From contig CANNEA010000007.1 in assembly GCA_947503525.1 (NCBI GenBank), positions 186,001 through 250,000 of the forward strand: 64,000 nt of DNA, in the 5' to 3' direction. The position numbers and the translations under genes are program-made. Below the pieces are notes generated by a model. That model was given only the letters and a program-made list of their open reading frames with translations. It did not search any database and was not told where the DNA came from. This DNA is from an uncultured Carboxylicivirga sp. GTDB lineage: Bacteria > Bacteroidota > Bacteroidia > Bacteroidales > Marinilabiliaceae. The first letter of the stretch is position 1. Each line of letters begins with the position of its first letter. This document shows positions 1 through 9,936 of this stretch, one piece after another.

Positions 1-235
1 CTTTTAAGTTGATATAATAGATTTCGTCCTCGAAACTATCATAGATTGGAGCCAGACCACTTTCACTAAAACCAAAGGCGTATTTATAAATGGGAGGAAG
101 TACATACTCACCTGTCTCATCAATAAAGCCCCACAAATTATTGGTATTTGATTGAACAGCAGCAAGGTACTTTTGTGCCTGAAGATTTATTGCTAAAAGT
201 AAAATCCCAAAAACAAATAGTAAATAACGCTTCAT
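1..235 (-). CDS. WG-repeat secreted protein, N-terminal fragment
   Basis: The gene runs off the left edge; only the first 78 codons are present. The product begins MKRYLLFVFG and has a clear signal peptide (hydrophobic stretch to about residue 18, ending in LQAQ). It then reads NLWGFIDETGEYVLPPIY, which fits the WG (KWG) repeat pattern in which a Trp-Gly-Phe-Ile-Asp core is followed by a 'vlpp.y' segment. WG-repeat proteins are exported proteins of unclear function that are common in Bacteroidota. It starts 25 nt after the pbpC stop on the same strand, so it may be the last gene of the alpha-2-macroglobulin/pbpC operon. The family call rests on one repeat because the rest lies outside the window. 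Confidence 0.7.
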   Translation of the reverse strand, partial: MKRYLLFVFGILLLAINLQAQKYLAAVQSNTNNLWGFIDETGEYVLPPIYKYAFGFSESGLAPIYDSFEDEIYYINLK

Positions 236-260
236 ATTGCATATCGTTTATAATACTTCC

Positions 261-2579
261 TTATTCCTTCACAACAGCAAACACCTTTTTAGTGTCCTTA
301 GCTCCATTTTCATCAATTACAGTTAACTGATTCCACCCAAGCTTAAATACAACTCCCATTTTATGCTCCTTTATGGTTGAGCCTAAATAATGATCATCTA
401 AATACCAGTAAACTGTTTTACCGGTATTGGCATGGCCAACTTTACAAACCACTGCCTGAGTAATACCATCAAAATCACGTGGAAGAAATAATTTAGCTTC
501 CATATTTGGATAGATAATCTTTAGTGCAGATTCTGCCGTATAAGCCGGACATAAAGGATTATGACTGACCAATGGCTCAATAAACTGTCCTTTCTCTCTC
601 AAGTAATAAGCTATATCGGGTGGATATACCAACACCGACTTTTTAACATGTCCTGTGTTATCCCAGCAACGTGAACAACATTGCTGACTTTCATCAGAAT
701 TGAAAAACTTAAACTGATGATATGTACAAGTCTCCAAGGGCTTCATGCCTATCGGTACATCAACAATTTTTATATCATCACACGCATCGCTAGCCCGAAA
801 ACCGGAAAGCGCACAGATTTCCATACTTTTATAATCCATTTCCACTTTTTCGAACCATTGATTCGAATGAGACACTTGTTGCAATATTTCAAATAAAATT
901 GGACCTGCCGAAGAAGCTCCGCCAAGATTTTTATTGCCTTCTCCATCGAAATTACCACACCATACAGCTATGGTATATTCAGGTGTTAGTCCAACGGCCC
1001 AGGCATCTTTATGTCCATAACTTGTCCCGGTTTTCCAGGCTATGGGTCGAGATCCACTAAAACGCTGCCAGAAATATTCACTACCAGGTCGTTTCAAATC
1101 CTTTAAAATATCCAGAGTCAGGTAGCAACTCCCTGAACTCATTAATTGAGCAGACTTTTTACCCGCTTCACCTTTAAGCAAATGATTATCACTGAAGACA
1201 CCCTCATTGGCCATACCTCTGTATAGCTTGACCATGTCCCACATACTTACCTCTGCACCACCAAGAATAAGCGGCAAACCATATTCATCGGCAGAACGAA
1301 ATAAACTGTTTACTCCAGCCTGCTTTAGGAAACTATAAAACTGATAAACTCCATATTTATTCAGCAAACGAACCGCCGGTATATTTAATGAACGCACCAA
1401 AGCCTCACGGGCACTCACAACACCCTGATATTCTCTGTTTGCATTTCTAGGTGAAAATCCTTCGAAATAGGTTGGAAGATCACGTATGTAAGTTTCTGAC
1501 AACACCACTCCCTCATCCATACTTAATCCGAACAAAAACGGTTTGAGTATTGATCCTGACGAGCGATGTGCCATAACACCATCTACCTGACCACCATTCT
1601 CCTCATCAAAAAAGTCAGGTGAGCCAACATATGACTTTATCGCACCACTTTTGGTGTCGGCAACAAGTATTGCCAGATTATTGATACCATATGAACTGTA
1701 TATTTTTTTGTAGCGTGAAGCAATTCGCAAGCATTGCTTCTGTAGATCTTCATCCACCTCCGTGGATAATATCCATTGTTTGGGGTTTTCTTTTTTAAGA
1801 CGCCGGGCCATATGCGGCGCGTGCGATTCGAAAGGGATAAATTGATCAGGTACTTCTTCCAGTTTAGCAAGCCGACAACTCTGTTCTGAAATGATTCCTT
1901 TGCTATACATCTTATCCAATAAGCGATTGCGCTTATGCATAAGCGAAGACGATGTTTGAGAAGGATAAATGAGTCCCGGCGCATTAGGCAGTACAGCTAA
2001 AGTTGCAGCTTCGCTCCATGTGAGTAAACCGGCATCTTTTCCATAGAATTTAAAAGCTGCTGTTCGATATCCAATCACATTTCCACCGTATGGCGCATGG
2101 TCGAGATACATTTTTAGCAACTCATCTTTTGAATAGTGAATACTTAACTTAATCGCCAGACAAGCCTCTTTTAATTTATTCCAGTAACTGCGTTTTTTAG
2201 GCGCTGACATGCGGGCAATTTGCATGGGGATGGTACTTGCTCCACTTACCACTTTGCCCTCTTTTACATTTTGGCTTATGGCTCTGGCGATGGCCTTAAC
2301 ATTAATCCCCACATGACTATAAAAGGATTCATCCTCAAAAGCAATAACCGCCGTTTTAAGCTTTTCTGAAACTGACATGCTATCGGGCGGCAGATACCAT
2401 TGTTCATTATCATTTATAAATACATGAAGTAGTCCTCCATTTTCAGCTTTTACAACAGTGCTATACTCCTCATGGAATATAGGTGCGCGAAATGGAAGAA
2501 ATAAATAAAGCAAAACGATGGCTGGAATTATAAACACCAGCCATCGAACTATATTAGTTTTACTTAAATGCTTCAACAT
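261..2579 (-). CDS. pbpC: Penicillin-binding protein 1C (bifunctional glycosyltransferase/transpeptidase)
   Basis: Class A penicillin-binding protein that polymerises and cross-links peptidoglycan at the outer face of the inner membrane. It has one N-terminal membrane anchor (about residues 11-30). The GT51 glycosyltransferase domain carries FEDESFYSHVG, with the likely catalytic Glu at about 82, and the family motif GASTIPMQ. The transpeptidase domain has the SxxK motif (Ser343, Lys346), an SLN triad and KTGTS. The roughly 160-residue tail is Cys-rich and matches the BiPBP-type C-terminal domain of the 1C subclass. I use the ATG at 2579, preceded by a purine-rich AAGAAAG; an ATG at 2594 would add five residues. 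The start overlaps the end of the alpha-2-macroglobulin gene by 20 bp, which points to translational coupling. The pbpC/alpha-2-macroglobulin pairing is a known conserved bacterial arrangement. Confidence 0.95.
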   Translation of the reverse strand: MLKHLSKTNIVRWLVFIIPAIVLLYLFLPFRAPIFHEEYSTVVKAENGGLLHVFINDNEQWYLPPDSMSVSEKLKTAVIAFEDESFYSHVGINVKAIARAISQNVKEGKVVSGASTIPMQIARMSAPKKRSYWNKLKEACLAIKLSIHYSKDELLKMYLDHAPYGGNVIGYRTAAFKFYGKDAGLLTWSEAATLAVLPNAPGLIYPSQTSSSLMHKRNRLLDKMYSKGIISEQSCRLAKLEEVPDQFIPFESHAPHMARRLKKENPKQWILSTEVDEDLQKQCLRIASRYKKIYSSYGINNLAILVADTKSGAIKSYVGSPDFFDEENGGQVDGVMAHRSSGSILKPFLFGLSMDEGVVLSETYIRDLPTYFEGFSPRNANREYQGVVSAREALVRSLNIPAVRLLNKYGVYQFYSFLKQAGVNSLFRSADEYGLPLILGGAEVSMWDMVKLYRGMANEGVFSDNHLLKGEAGKKSAQLMSSGSCYLTLDILKDLKRPGSEYFWQRFSGSRPIAWKTGTSYGHKDAWAVGLTPEYTIAVWCGNFDGEGNKNLGGASSAGPILFEILQQVSHSNQWFEKVEMDYKSMEICALSGFRASDACDDIKIVDVPIGMKPLETCTYHQFKFFNSDESQQCCSRCWDNTGHVKKSVLVYPPDIAYYLREKGQFIEPLVSHNPLCPAYTAESALKIIYPNMEAKLFLPRDFDGITQAVVCKVGHANTGKTVYWYLDDHYLGSTIKEHKMGVVFKLGWNQLTVIDENGAKDTKKVFAVVKE

Positions 2580-5500
2580 GTACTTTCTTAGCATCTGTAG
2601 TTGCTCTATAATCGGTATTGTACATAGCTTCAGTTAGTGTTGGAGGAAGCCAAAATTCACCCGCATTAATCGCATTTAGTTTAACTACAAAATCCATTGC
2701 TTTTTTGCTATTTAAACCAAAGAACCACATCACCCTATCATCACGAATATCCAAATAATCCTCCTTATTAATATTCCATGCTTTAACCCAGTCAGGCAAT
2801 TCGGTATTATTAAGTCTGGTGTTTTCAACGGCCCATCCCGATGGCAGTATTTGCACTAAAGCCAATTCTTTCAAAACAGTTATATCGCTAATGTTTTTAA
2901 CACTAAACTTACCATAGAAAGTCGTTCCTTGCTTTAAATTCTGCGGATTGATCTCTTTTCCATTTTCATCGTACCAGCTAACTTTCAGCTCGAGATTCTT
3001 TTGCATGGCCTTGCTATCATCTTTCATTGGAACACCATTGTAGGATAGAGACACATAGGCCTTATCAATAGCCAAATCTTCTGATAGCTCGACCTTAATA
3101 TCTTGATCGAAGTTATCCTTTATCTTAAGAGCAAAACGATTCTCCTGGTTGAATTTCACTTTCTCGCCATTCGCCAAAGTAACACTACCTGTTAACACAG
3201 TACTATTGCCCCCGCCAATTCCAATGGCCTCAAAATATTTACCTAATGCCAATAACATATAACCCGAACTTTGTGTACTCAGGTAGTCTGTGGTTGATAA
3301 TCGTTGTGCAATATGTTGAGCGACCAACTCAGCCTTATCCATTTTTTTCATTAATGTGGCACAATACAATATTATGGCATCATCTCTTTCCCTTGATCCA
3401 AAGTGATAAGAGAATGGGCGGTATGTAACGGTGACAGTGTCAGGTGAAGCCAATATTTTTTCGCTGATATCTTCCACTCCAGCCAGGTGGTACGACGCCG
3501 CTAACATCCATCGCTCAGCTCTACTCATCTTTTGCAGATCATTCTCCATTAAACGGTTCATCTCCGCCATTGATTTTTTATTGGCTAAGGATAAAATAAA
3601 GGTCCTGTTAACTCTTGTAAATAAATGTCCTTCGCGGCGCTTGGCTGCATAAGTCAATCCTTTAATGGTACTGTTGTACATATAATCCGGAACAGCATAG
3701 CCCATTTTCTTGGCTTCAACCAAGAAATGAGAGGCATAATTTGATCCCCACTCAGATACGGTTGTTTGACCCGGCCAATACGAGAATCCTTTATTTGATA
3801 ACATAAACAGTTGTAATCGCTTTATGGCTTCATCAATATTTGAATCGATCTCACTTAACTCATCTGATTTAAAATAGCCCATTGATTTTAAAGTCAATTG
3901 TGGGAATACAGCCGATGTGGTTTGCTCAATACATCCATAAGGATAACGGATCAACCATTTTAAACGATGTGCAAAGTCCATATTTGGAAAAACACTTACC
4001 TCAAGTGAGGCATTGTTGGTGCCTTCTAATCCTACTTTTGGCACTTTTAAATCAATGCTACCACCTTTCTCAAGGCCTTGCGTCAGTTTATTATATTGAC
4101 GTGTGGCATTTGGTACCACTTTAATATCCGTCTCACTCTCAACTTCAAGTGCTCCCGACTGCCCTTTAATTACAATCTGTGCTTGTCCAACTTCTTCTTT
4201 CACCCTAAGTTTAAATGTAATATCGGCTTCAGAATTCTCACTAAAATCAACGGTGTGTTTATTTGTTCCAATAATTTCTAGCGGTCCGTCTATTGCTATT
4301 GAAAAATCGGCCGACTTAATTTTCGGATTAATCTTAAACAATGCTACAGGTACGATAAATTCATCTCCCGGATTAAGTAATCGTGGTATGCTTGGCTGCA
4401 TAATTATTTCCGAACGTACCGGAATGGTTTTTTCACCATTACCAAAACTTCCTTTATTGGATCCGACTACCATTACACGAACAGCTCCGTTATAATTTGG
4501 CATGTGAAATTTAACCTGTGCTTTACCACTTGCGTCGGTAGATAAAGGCCCCTTGAACATGCAAACCGGCTTAAATCTCTTTTTACCATCCAATGGATCA
4601 ACCTGCGACTCGCGATAATCCATATCCTCAGCTCCACCAATGGAGAAGGTTTGGAAAACATCTCCTTTGTTTGCACTAATCACCTGCGAGAAAACATCAT
4701 AGCTATTAACAAATAAGCCTATTTTTTTGTAAAAGGTATGCCATGGCTGCGGTGTTCTGAATTGTGTCAAGCTTAACAAACCTTCATCTACTACTGCTAT
4801 GGTGAATTGTGACTTTTTACCATTCTCAGTGCTGATATCGATTGTAAAATCTTGATTAGGAATTAAGTTCTCGGCAGAGCTAATATTATATTCCAATTTA
4901 CTACTGGCATCTTCAACCAATATTGGGATGATACCAAACATACGAATAGGACGATCGTTAAGTGTTTGGTCATGTGGCTGTATTACCGACACAGAAGCAT
5001 ATACATTAGGGACCATGCGCTTGGTTATCGGCAAGTCGATGATTAACTCATCCGAATCATCGTTTTTTGGTTCTACCCAGAACCAATCCAACATTTCCCT
5101 TCCGCGCTCAATAGTCACTAACACATTACCTCTTTTAGGATTAGGTAATTTGATTTTTGCTTTTTCTCCAGGGCTATACTTCGCCTTGTCCGATTTAAGT
5201 GCCAAAGTACCTTCATTACGATCGCTTCCAGAAGAACGCCCGTATTTATAAGCACTAAAAAATAAGGATGAAGTATGTCCATTACCTCCATCGCTAACTT
5301 CTATCAGATACTCCCCATTTTCAACCGGTGTAAAATCAATACTACTAATACCTTCAATTGATTTGATCTGCCCTTCAGCCTCCAAATAAGTCTGAGTATC
5401 CTCTTTATATTTCAGGCGATAATGACGACGGTTATCATATTGGTACCACCAACGTCTATCGTTTCTGTATATTTTATATTGTAAGGCACGTCCTCCAACA

Positions 5501-8022
5501 TGTTTGCCATCCGGATCAAGCAGCACCACACGGAACTTAACCTCATCGCCAGTTTTATAGTATCCGTAGCCGCTTGGATCTTTCACGCCAACATAGTTCG
5601 GGTAAACATGCATTTTAGCGTATTGCCAACCTTCGTTTGGTTGCCCACCTTTCTCAAGTACTTTGGCAATGATCTTTAGTTTAAGTGCTGATGGTACAGT
5701 TCCAAGAGCAGGCACAAACCAGGAAGTACTTAAATTACCATCTGCATCCAAATCTTTCTTAACAACACTTTGTGTGCTGGATTTAAATTCGGCATCAGCT
5801 TTGGTAAAGGAGAAACTTGTGAATTTTGGAAATTTAATTTCGTATGGATGCATTTCAATTGATGCTTCCGCCTTAAGGTTTGCGGCAGGAGCTCCAAACA
5901 GATATTTGGCTTTAACATCAAAATCGATGGTTTTATCAGTCCAAACATATACCTTTTTGCGAGGCTGAACCCTAACTTTTAACTGCTCAGCAACGACTGT
6001 CTCTATCTTCAAATCCTCATAAAACCTTGAACCTCCCGCACTAACTGTAATATTGTAAGTCCCTGTAGGAGCATTGTCATCGGTTTTAAATGGAAACACA
6101 TAAAAGCCATCTTCCGCCTTAAGCGATGTATGCTCATATATCGTATTGTATTCCGGATCCTTTACCCATATCTGAGCCGGATGATCCTTTGGAAAGCTGA
6201 AGCTTTCATTTTTTACCATCACCGACACACGAATAGAATCTCCCGGACGGTATACTCCTCTTTCGGTATAAATATATGCTCGGGTTCTACCTCGATGATC
6301 TCTGACTCCACCAATATCAAAACCGGAATTACTCCATTTCATTTCGTCGCCACTCAATACAGTAAGCTGCTTTCCTTCGCTGGCAACAACATAACTGAAA
6401 TAATCATTGTTAAAAGTGGCCTTCCCTCTACTATCTGTGACATTATTTCCTACCTGATCACCATTCCATCTAAGCAACTTAACATTAACCCCTGAGCGTG
6501 GCTTACCGCTAATAATATCGCTAACAAACACATGAATTTGGTCTTTAACATCTTTCACAGTCATCCCCAAATCACTTAAAAACACAGGTTTGTATATCTG
6601 TCCTTTTTCAGCCACATAATGAAGTACGTCTTCTTCAATCGGTATGCTTATATCCTCAGGCGTGTAATTGACTCTTATCAAGAATAAACCATCATCATAC
6701 TTTGTAAACAACTCTGATAAATCAAACTCATTAAGCAACCACTCATTGGGTACAGAAGGTATATCAATGCTCTGATTTTTAACAATCACACCAATATGAC
6801 TTTCGTAGTTATTTCTAAATTCATTATGACGCGTTTTCGAACTATTTAACTGCTCGGCGTTTGCAAATGCCCCTAAGCGGTTTGTAAATACCTTTTTCAC
6901 TTGCAGATGAACACGCTTAATATTGGTAGTATAAAATTGAATGGTCTTTTTATTACTGCTGGGTAAAATGATCCCATCAGAACCAAACTCAATTTGAGGA
7001 GGGATATTCGAAAAACTTAACTCTTTGGATATTTCTTGTTCCGTTTTTATTCCCCATCGGCTCTTGATGCCTTTGTTTATGGACACCGTGTAGCTTTGCC
7101 CAAATTTAAAAGATCCATCCAAGATAAGAATCTTACCAAGTTTTTTGACTTTCACATCTACAGCTGGTGAGATTGTAACCAAACCTTCTATATTCTGATC
7201 CATATCCAAATCATCGGAGAAACTCACTCTGATTCTTGGCTTCCGACCTTCTTCATCTGTTCTGAAATCATTAGCGAGCATTTTTTTCAAAGGCGATACC
7301 ACAAAGGTTTCGGTAAAATCGTGCTCTAATTCAAGCCCATCTTTTTTCACCTTAATGGTATACTGCTTATTTTTATCCCCACGAATTAAATCACTACTCG
7401 TAAACTGAAAATTACGATCGTCTACCTTGCTCCAGCTAAGACTAATATTTTTACCGCCACTAATACTAACTGACTTTTTTAACTGCTCTTCTTCGGTAAT
7501 CTCTGTAAAACTTATTGACCCACGATATACCAATACTTTAGGATCATTTCTGTCTTTTAGCTCCAGGCCTCCGCTAAAACTTGCCACATCACGGCCAAGC
7601 ACATTGAAGTGAAAGACCATGTCCTCAATCTTATTCTCCTTAAATCGGTCATTTAGGTCGGTCAATTTAAGTGTTCCCTGATATTGAGTTCGTAGAGAAA
7701 AATGATGTTCCGGCACAAAATTTAGTACATCTCTTTTTTCCCAAACCGCTCTTCCTTTTACTGAAGGACTAAAACGAAATACATCATTCGCTGAGCTGCC
7801 CACTTCATTTTCTCCCACTACCGGCTCATTAAAAAACACCTTAATGCCATCATTAAAATGGATATCTCCACTGGTGATAAAACTAATTTCTTTAGCTTGC
7901 TCCTCAGAATAAGCGACATCAGGGGCAGCTTTCTGCTCTTGCTTTTTAGTTTGCTTGCATGAAGTGCTAAGGCCAATTATTAACAATAGGCTTAGCCAGG
8001 TAATAAAAGAGTAGTTTTTCAT
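2560..8022 (-). CDS. Bacterial alpha-2-macroglobulin lipoprotein with thioester motif
   Basis: Large (1820-residue) YfhM-type alpha-2-macroglobulin. In bacteria these are periplasmic lipoproteins thought to trap proteases that breach the envelope while the partner PBP1C repairs peptidoglycan. The N-terminus has a type II signal (LSTSC, lipid-modified Cys22). The chain reads as successive beta-sandwich macroglobulin domains, including an MG2-like segment around TERGVYRPGDSIRVSV. The complement-like part contains YGCIEQTTS with Cys1364, so the reactive CxEQ thioester motif is intact; some bacterial homologues have lost it. Alpha-hairpin repeats of the thioester domain follow. It is the first gene of a minus-strand operon with pbpC. 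The upstream 80 bp show no clear promoter. Length and motif order are normal for the family. Confidence 0.93.
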   Translation of the reverse strand: MKNYSFITWLSLLLIIGLSTSCKQTKKQEQKAAPDVAYSEEQAKEISFITSGDIHFNDGIKVFFNEPVVGENEVGSSANDVFRFSPSVKGRAVWEKRDVLNFVPEHHFSLRTQYQGTLKLTDLNDRFKENKIEDMVFHFNVLGRDVASFSGGLELKDRNDPKVLVYRGSISFTEITEEEQLKKSVSISGGKNISLSWSKVDDRNFQFTSSDLIRGDKNKQYTIKVKKDGLELEHDFTETFVVSPLKKMLANDFRTDEEGRKPRIRVSFSDDLDMDQNIEGLVTISPAVDVKVKKLGKILILDGSFKFGQSYTVSINKGIKSRWGIKTEQEISKELSFSNIPPQIEFGSDGIILPSSNKKTIQFYTTNIKRVHLQVKKVFTNRLGAFANAEQLNSSKTRHNEFRNNYESHIGVIVKNQSIDIPSVPNEWLLNEFDLSELFTKYDDGLFLIRVNYTPEDISIPIEEDVLHYVAEKGQIYKPVFLSDLGMTVKDVKDQIHVFVSDIISGKPRSGVNVKLLRWNGDQVGNNVTDSRGKATFNNDYFSYVVASEGKQLTVLSGDEMKWSNSGFDIGGVRDHRGRTRAYIYTERGVYRPGDSIRVSVMVKNESFSFPKDHPAQIWVKDPEYNTIYEHTSLKAEDGFYVFPFKTDDNAPTGTYNITVSAGGSRFYEDLKIETVVAEQLKVRVQPRKKVYVWTDKTIDFDVKAKYLFGAPAANLKAEASIEMHPYEIKFPKFTSFSFTKADAEFKSSTQSVVKKDLDADGNLSTSWFVPALGTVPSALKLKIIAKVLEKGGQPNEGWQYAKMHVYPNYVGVKDPSGYGYYKTGDEVKFRVVLLDPDGKHVGGRALQYKIYRNDRRWWYQYDNRRHYRLKYKEDTQTYLEAEGQIKSIEGISSIDFTPVENGEYLIEVSDGGNGHTSSLFFSAYKYGRSSGSDRNEGTLALKSDKAKYSPGEKAKIKLPNPKRGNVLVTIERGREMLDWFWVEPKNDDSDELIIDLPITKRMVPNVYASVSVIQPHDQTLNDRPIRMFGIIPILVEDASSKLEYNISSAENLIPNQDFTIDISTENGKKSQFTIAVVDEGLLSLTQFRTPQPWHTFYKKIGLFVNSYDVFSQVISANKGDVFQTFSIGGAEDMDYRESQVDPLDGKKRFKPVCMFKGPLSTDASGKAQVKFHMPNYNGAVRVMVVGSNKGSFGNGEKTIPVRSEIIMQPSIPRLLNPGDEFIVPVALFKINPKIKSADFSIAIDGPLEIIGTNKHTVDFSENSEADITFKLRVKEEVGQAQIVIKGQSGALEVESETDIKVVPNATRQYNKLTQGLEKGGSIDLKVPKVGLEGTNNASLEVSVFPNMDFAHRLKWLIRYPYGCIEQTTSAVFPQLTLKSMGYFKSDELSEIDSNIDEAIKRLQLFMLSNKGFSYWPGQTTVSEWGSNYASHFLVEAKKMGYAVPDYMYNSTIKGLTYAAKRREGHLFTRVNRTFILSLANKKSMAEMNRLMENDLQKMSRAERWMLAASYHLAGVEDISEKILASPDTVTVTYRPFSYHFGSRERDDAIILYCATLMKKMDKAELVAQHIAQRLSTTDYLSTQSSGYMLLALGKYFEAIGIGGGNSTVLTGSVTLANGEKVKFNQENRFALKIKDNFDQDIKVELSEDLAIDKAYVSLSYNGVPMKDDSKAMQKNLELKVSWYDENGKEINPQNLKQGTTFYGKFSVKNISDITVLKELALVQILPSGWAVENTRLNNTELPDWVKAWNINKEDYLDIRDDRVMWFFGLNSKKAMDFVVKLNAINAGEFWLPPTLTEAMYNTDYRATTDAKKVHVEAFK

Positions 8023-8102
8023 ATTGGTTTAAGTTAAATGGGAGTGTATATGATTAGCTTTATGTCTTATTTTTTACTTAGGTTGCTTAGCGCATTTTAC
8101 TT

Positions 8103-8351
8103 TTATGACAACTTGAGTTCGAATTGCATCTTACTTCCACGTACTATAATCTCCCCAATCCCTCCTTGCTGAGTATGCTTAAAAGTTGAATCAAGCTTAT
8201 TACTCTTAGAAATATACCTTGAATCGATTGCTTCCGAATGCTCAGGGTGCTGTTTGAAAACAGAAGTTAATAACAATAAAAATATTGAAACATAGAATAA
8301 GGCATTAACCATAGTTCTTACTAATGATTTGGGTGCATTATCTTTCAACAT
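8103..8351 (-). CDS. Small single-pass membrane protein, unrecognised
   Basis: An 82-residue reading frame with one hydrophobic segment (about residues 16-28, FYVSIFLLLLTSV) preceded by a basic N-terminus and followed by a polar, probably periplasmic, tail. I recognise no family. Support for it being real is the good ribosome-binding sequence AAAAGGA just before the ATG and natural amino-acid composition. It lies alone between the alpha-2-macroglobulin gene and another small gene on the same strand. Confidence 0.5.
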   Translation of the reverse strand: MLKDNAPKSLVRTMVNALFYVSIFLLLLTSVFKQHPEHSEAIDSRYISKSNKLDSTFKHTQQGGIGEIIVRGSKMQFELKLS

Positions 8352-8465
8352 TTCCTTTTAAGTATGGTTTTGTAAAAAAGCATTAGTTATTCAAACATAA
8401 TAACTAATTCCATTACTTGATAACGGATATGTCAAAACGTAACTATTCTAAATAAGATTTTCTGA

Positions 8466-8660
8466 TTAATTCTTAGCATTTTCATTAAGAATCGCTTCGT
8501 ATTCTTTAAAGCGATGTTCTCGGATAGGTCGAATCTTTGGATCTGTAGAAAAGTGTAATAATAAACACGGACTTATAGATTTGTATTGGTCAACATACTC
8601 ATAACGTTCAAGCTCATTATTTTTAATACGTTGCTTTATTTTATTGTGATATGGATACAT
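8466..8660 (-). CDS. Small basic hypothetical protein (64 residues)
   Basis: The product begins MYPYHNKIKQRIKNNELE and is rich in Lys, Arg, His and Tyr, with one cysteine and an RPIREHRFKEY segment. It has no signal peptide or membrane span, so it is presumably cytoplasmic. The ordered charged helix pattern looks like a real conserved small protein, and I have an impression of similar short proteins in other Bacteroidia, but I cannot name a family. It starts with ATG, has no strong Shine-Dalgarno sequence, and stands apart from its neighbours by more than 100 bp on both sides. Confidence 0.5.
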   Translation of the reverse strand: MYPYHNKIKQRIKNNELERYEYVDQYKSISPCLLLHFSTDPKIRPIREHRFKEYEAILNENAKN

Positions 8661-8777
8661 AATTTCAATCGTATAAATAATTCAACAATAATGCGAACAG
8701 CATTTTTTTTTAGCAAGCACAGCCAATTCGAATCACCTTTAATTAATAGATTAATTTAGCCAGAAAAAATCCCAGCT

Positions 8778-9095
8778 CTACTCAAAATCTGTTTTAATCC
8801 CTCCAAAATATCTTGCCAATAAATTAAATAGAATAGCTTCAATAACACCTGTCAGAAATCCTGCAGCAGCAAATAAAAGTGGCATACCAACTAGCGCTCC
8901 AAATGCCAGTACAGTTCCAAAACTTAATCCTGGGGATGAGACATCCTCAGCAGATAAAACACCATAAGTGACAAGTATATCAATCACTAAGCCTCCAAAC
9001 GAATATATTATTCCACATAAAATTCCAATTAACAGAAATAACAAAGCTTGAAATTTTGCAAATGGAAATATTCTGATTCGTTTTAACTTTTTCAT
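8778..9095 (-). CDS. Small two- or three-span membrane protein, DUF3566-like
   Basis: 105 residues with a basic start (MKKLKRIRIFPFAKFQ), a first membrane segment at about 17-40 and a second at about 65-92, ending in FNLLARYFGGIKTDFE. The order (short basic leader, paired membrane helices with a Gly-rich turn, terminal 'N-x-hydrophobic-A-x-x-x-GGI-x-x-x-x-E') resembles small membrane proteins annotated DUF3566-like or simply as transmembrane protein in bacteria and archaea. The function of that group is unknown. It is on the same strand as its neighbours, with about 60 bp to the next gene downstream of 9157. Confidence 0.65.
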   Translation of the reverse strand: MKKLKRIRIFPFAKFQALLFLLIGILCGIIYSFGGLVIDILVTYGVLSAEDVSSPGLSFGTVLAFGALVGMPLLFAAAGFLTGVIEAILFNLLARYFGGIKTDFE

Positions 9096-9156
9096 TAATT
9101 AATCTAATCAACAATCATTTTAAATCATAACCAAATTTGATGCATTTGGTTCAGCT

Positions 9157-9777
9157 TTAACATCCCATAGGAATATCAAAATTAACTTGTTTTGTAATCA
9201 GGTTGTTCTGCTGGTCTTTGCCTGTAATTTTGAAAGAAATACGACTCAAGCCAATCCTCCAGTGCACACTACCATCCTTAAATTTAGGATATTCTACTAA
9301 GTCGGCATATGTGGATTTATTGATGAGATGCAAATAATTTATTAATTCCTGTAGTTTAAACTCCGGAAACCTACTCTCTTCTTCCTCGCTATACGATAAG
9401 GCTATAAATTTAAAATCTTCTACGACTGTTATCTTCTCCCATTTGGACGTATAATGTTTCCATTCCAATAAATCCAAATGTGGGCCTTCATTTGCAATGG
9501 ATATGCTGGTTTCGAATTGTTGTTCAATAATCAAATCTTTTAATGTGCACCCTGAAATTTCAATTAAAACTCCTTGCACTGTTTCTCCCAAATCAAGATA
9601 TAAATCAACGTTTGACTCAAAGGTTTTACCAATGTCACCTTCTTCAATTAATATGATAATATCATTATAGGTAAGTTTAAATTCAGCAAATTGTAGTTGC
9701 GGAGAATTGACACCCTGTAGCTGAGCAAATGAACTGCTTGAAATTAAAAGGCAAATAAAACCTAATAGTAATCTCAT
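9157..9777 (-). CDS. Secreted hypothetical protein (206 residues)
   Basis: Signal peptide at residues 1-18 (MRLLLGFICLLISSSSFA, cleavage before Gln), then an acidic, beta-rich mature domain with no further membrane span. A single cysteine at about 77 and a terminal cysteine (DIPMGC) could form a disulfide. I recognise no family. The likely location is the periplasm or cell surface. It lies 159 bp downstream of the coiled-coil membrane gene on the same strand, so it could be read with that cluster, but the gap leaves room for its own promoter. Confidence 0.6.
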   Translation of the reverse strand: MRLLLGFICLLISSSSFAQLQGVNSPQLQFAEFKLTYNDIIILIEEGDIGKTFESNVDLYLDLGETVQGVLIEISGCTLKDLIIEQQFETSISIANEGPHLDLLEWKHYTSKWEKITVVEDFKFIALSYSEEEESRFPEFKLQELINYLHLINKSTYADLVEYPKFKDGSVHWRIGLSRISFKITGKDQQNNLITKQVNFDIPMGC

Positions 9778-9936
9778 TATTTTGGGATTAACATTTTGAA
9801 AATAAGTGAATAGATATCAAAACTAAGGTTTATTTGCTATAATTAAAAAGCCGCAAAAATTTATACAGATAGATGGTTTCTTTGAAATTACACTCAAAAA
9901 AAGAATAATCCACATGGTAATTCTATTCTAGGATTA

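Noticed and set aside
4103-4495. 130-codon plus-strand frame opposite the alpha-2-macroglobulin gene
   Set aside because: Ser/Pro-rich antisense shadow of a well-supported gene.
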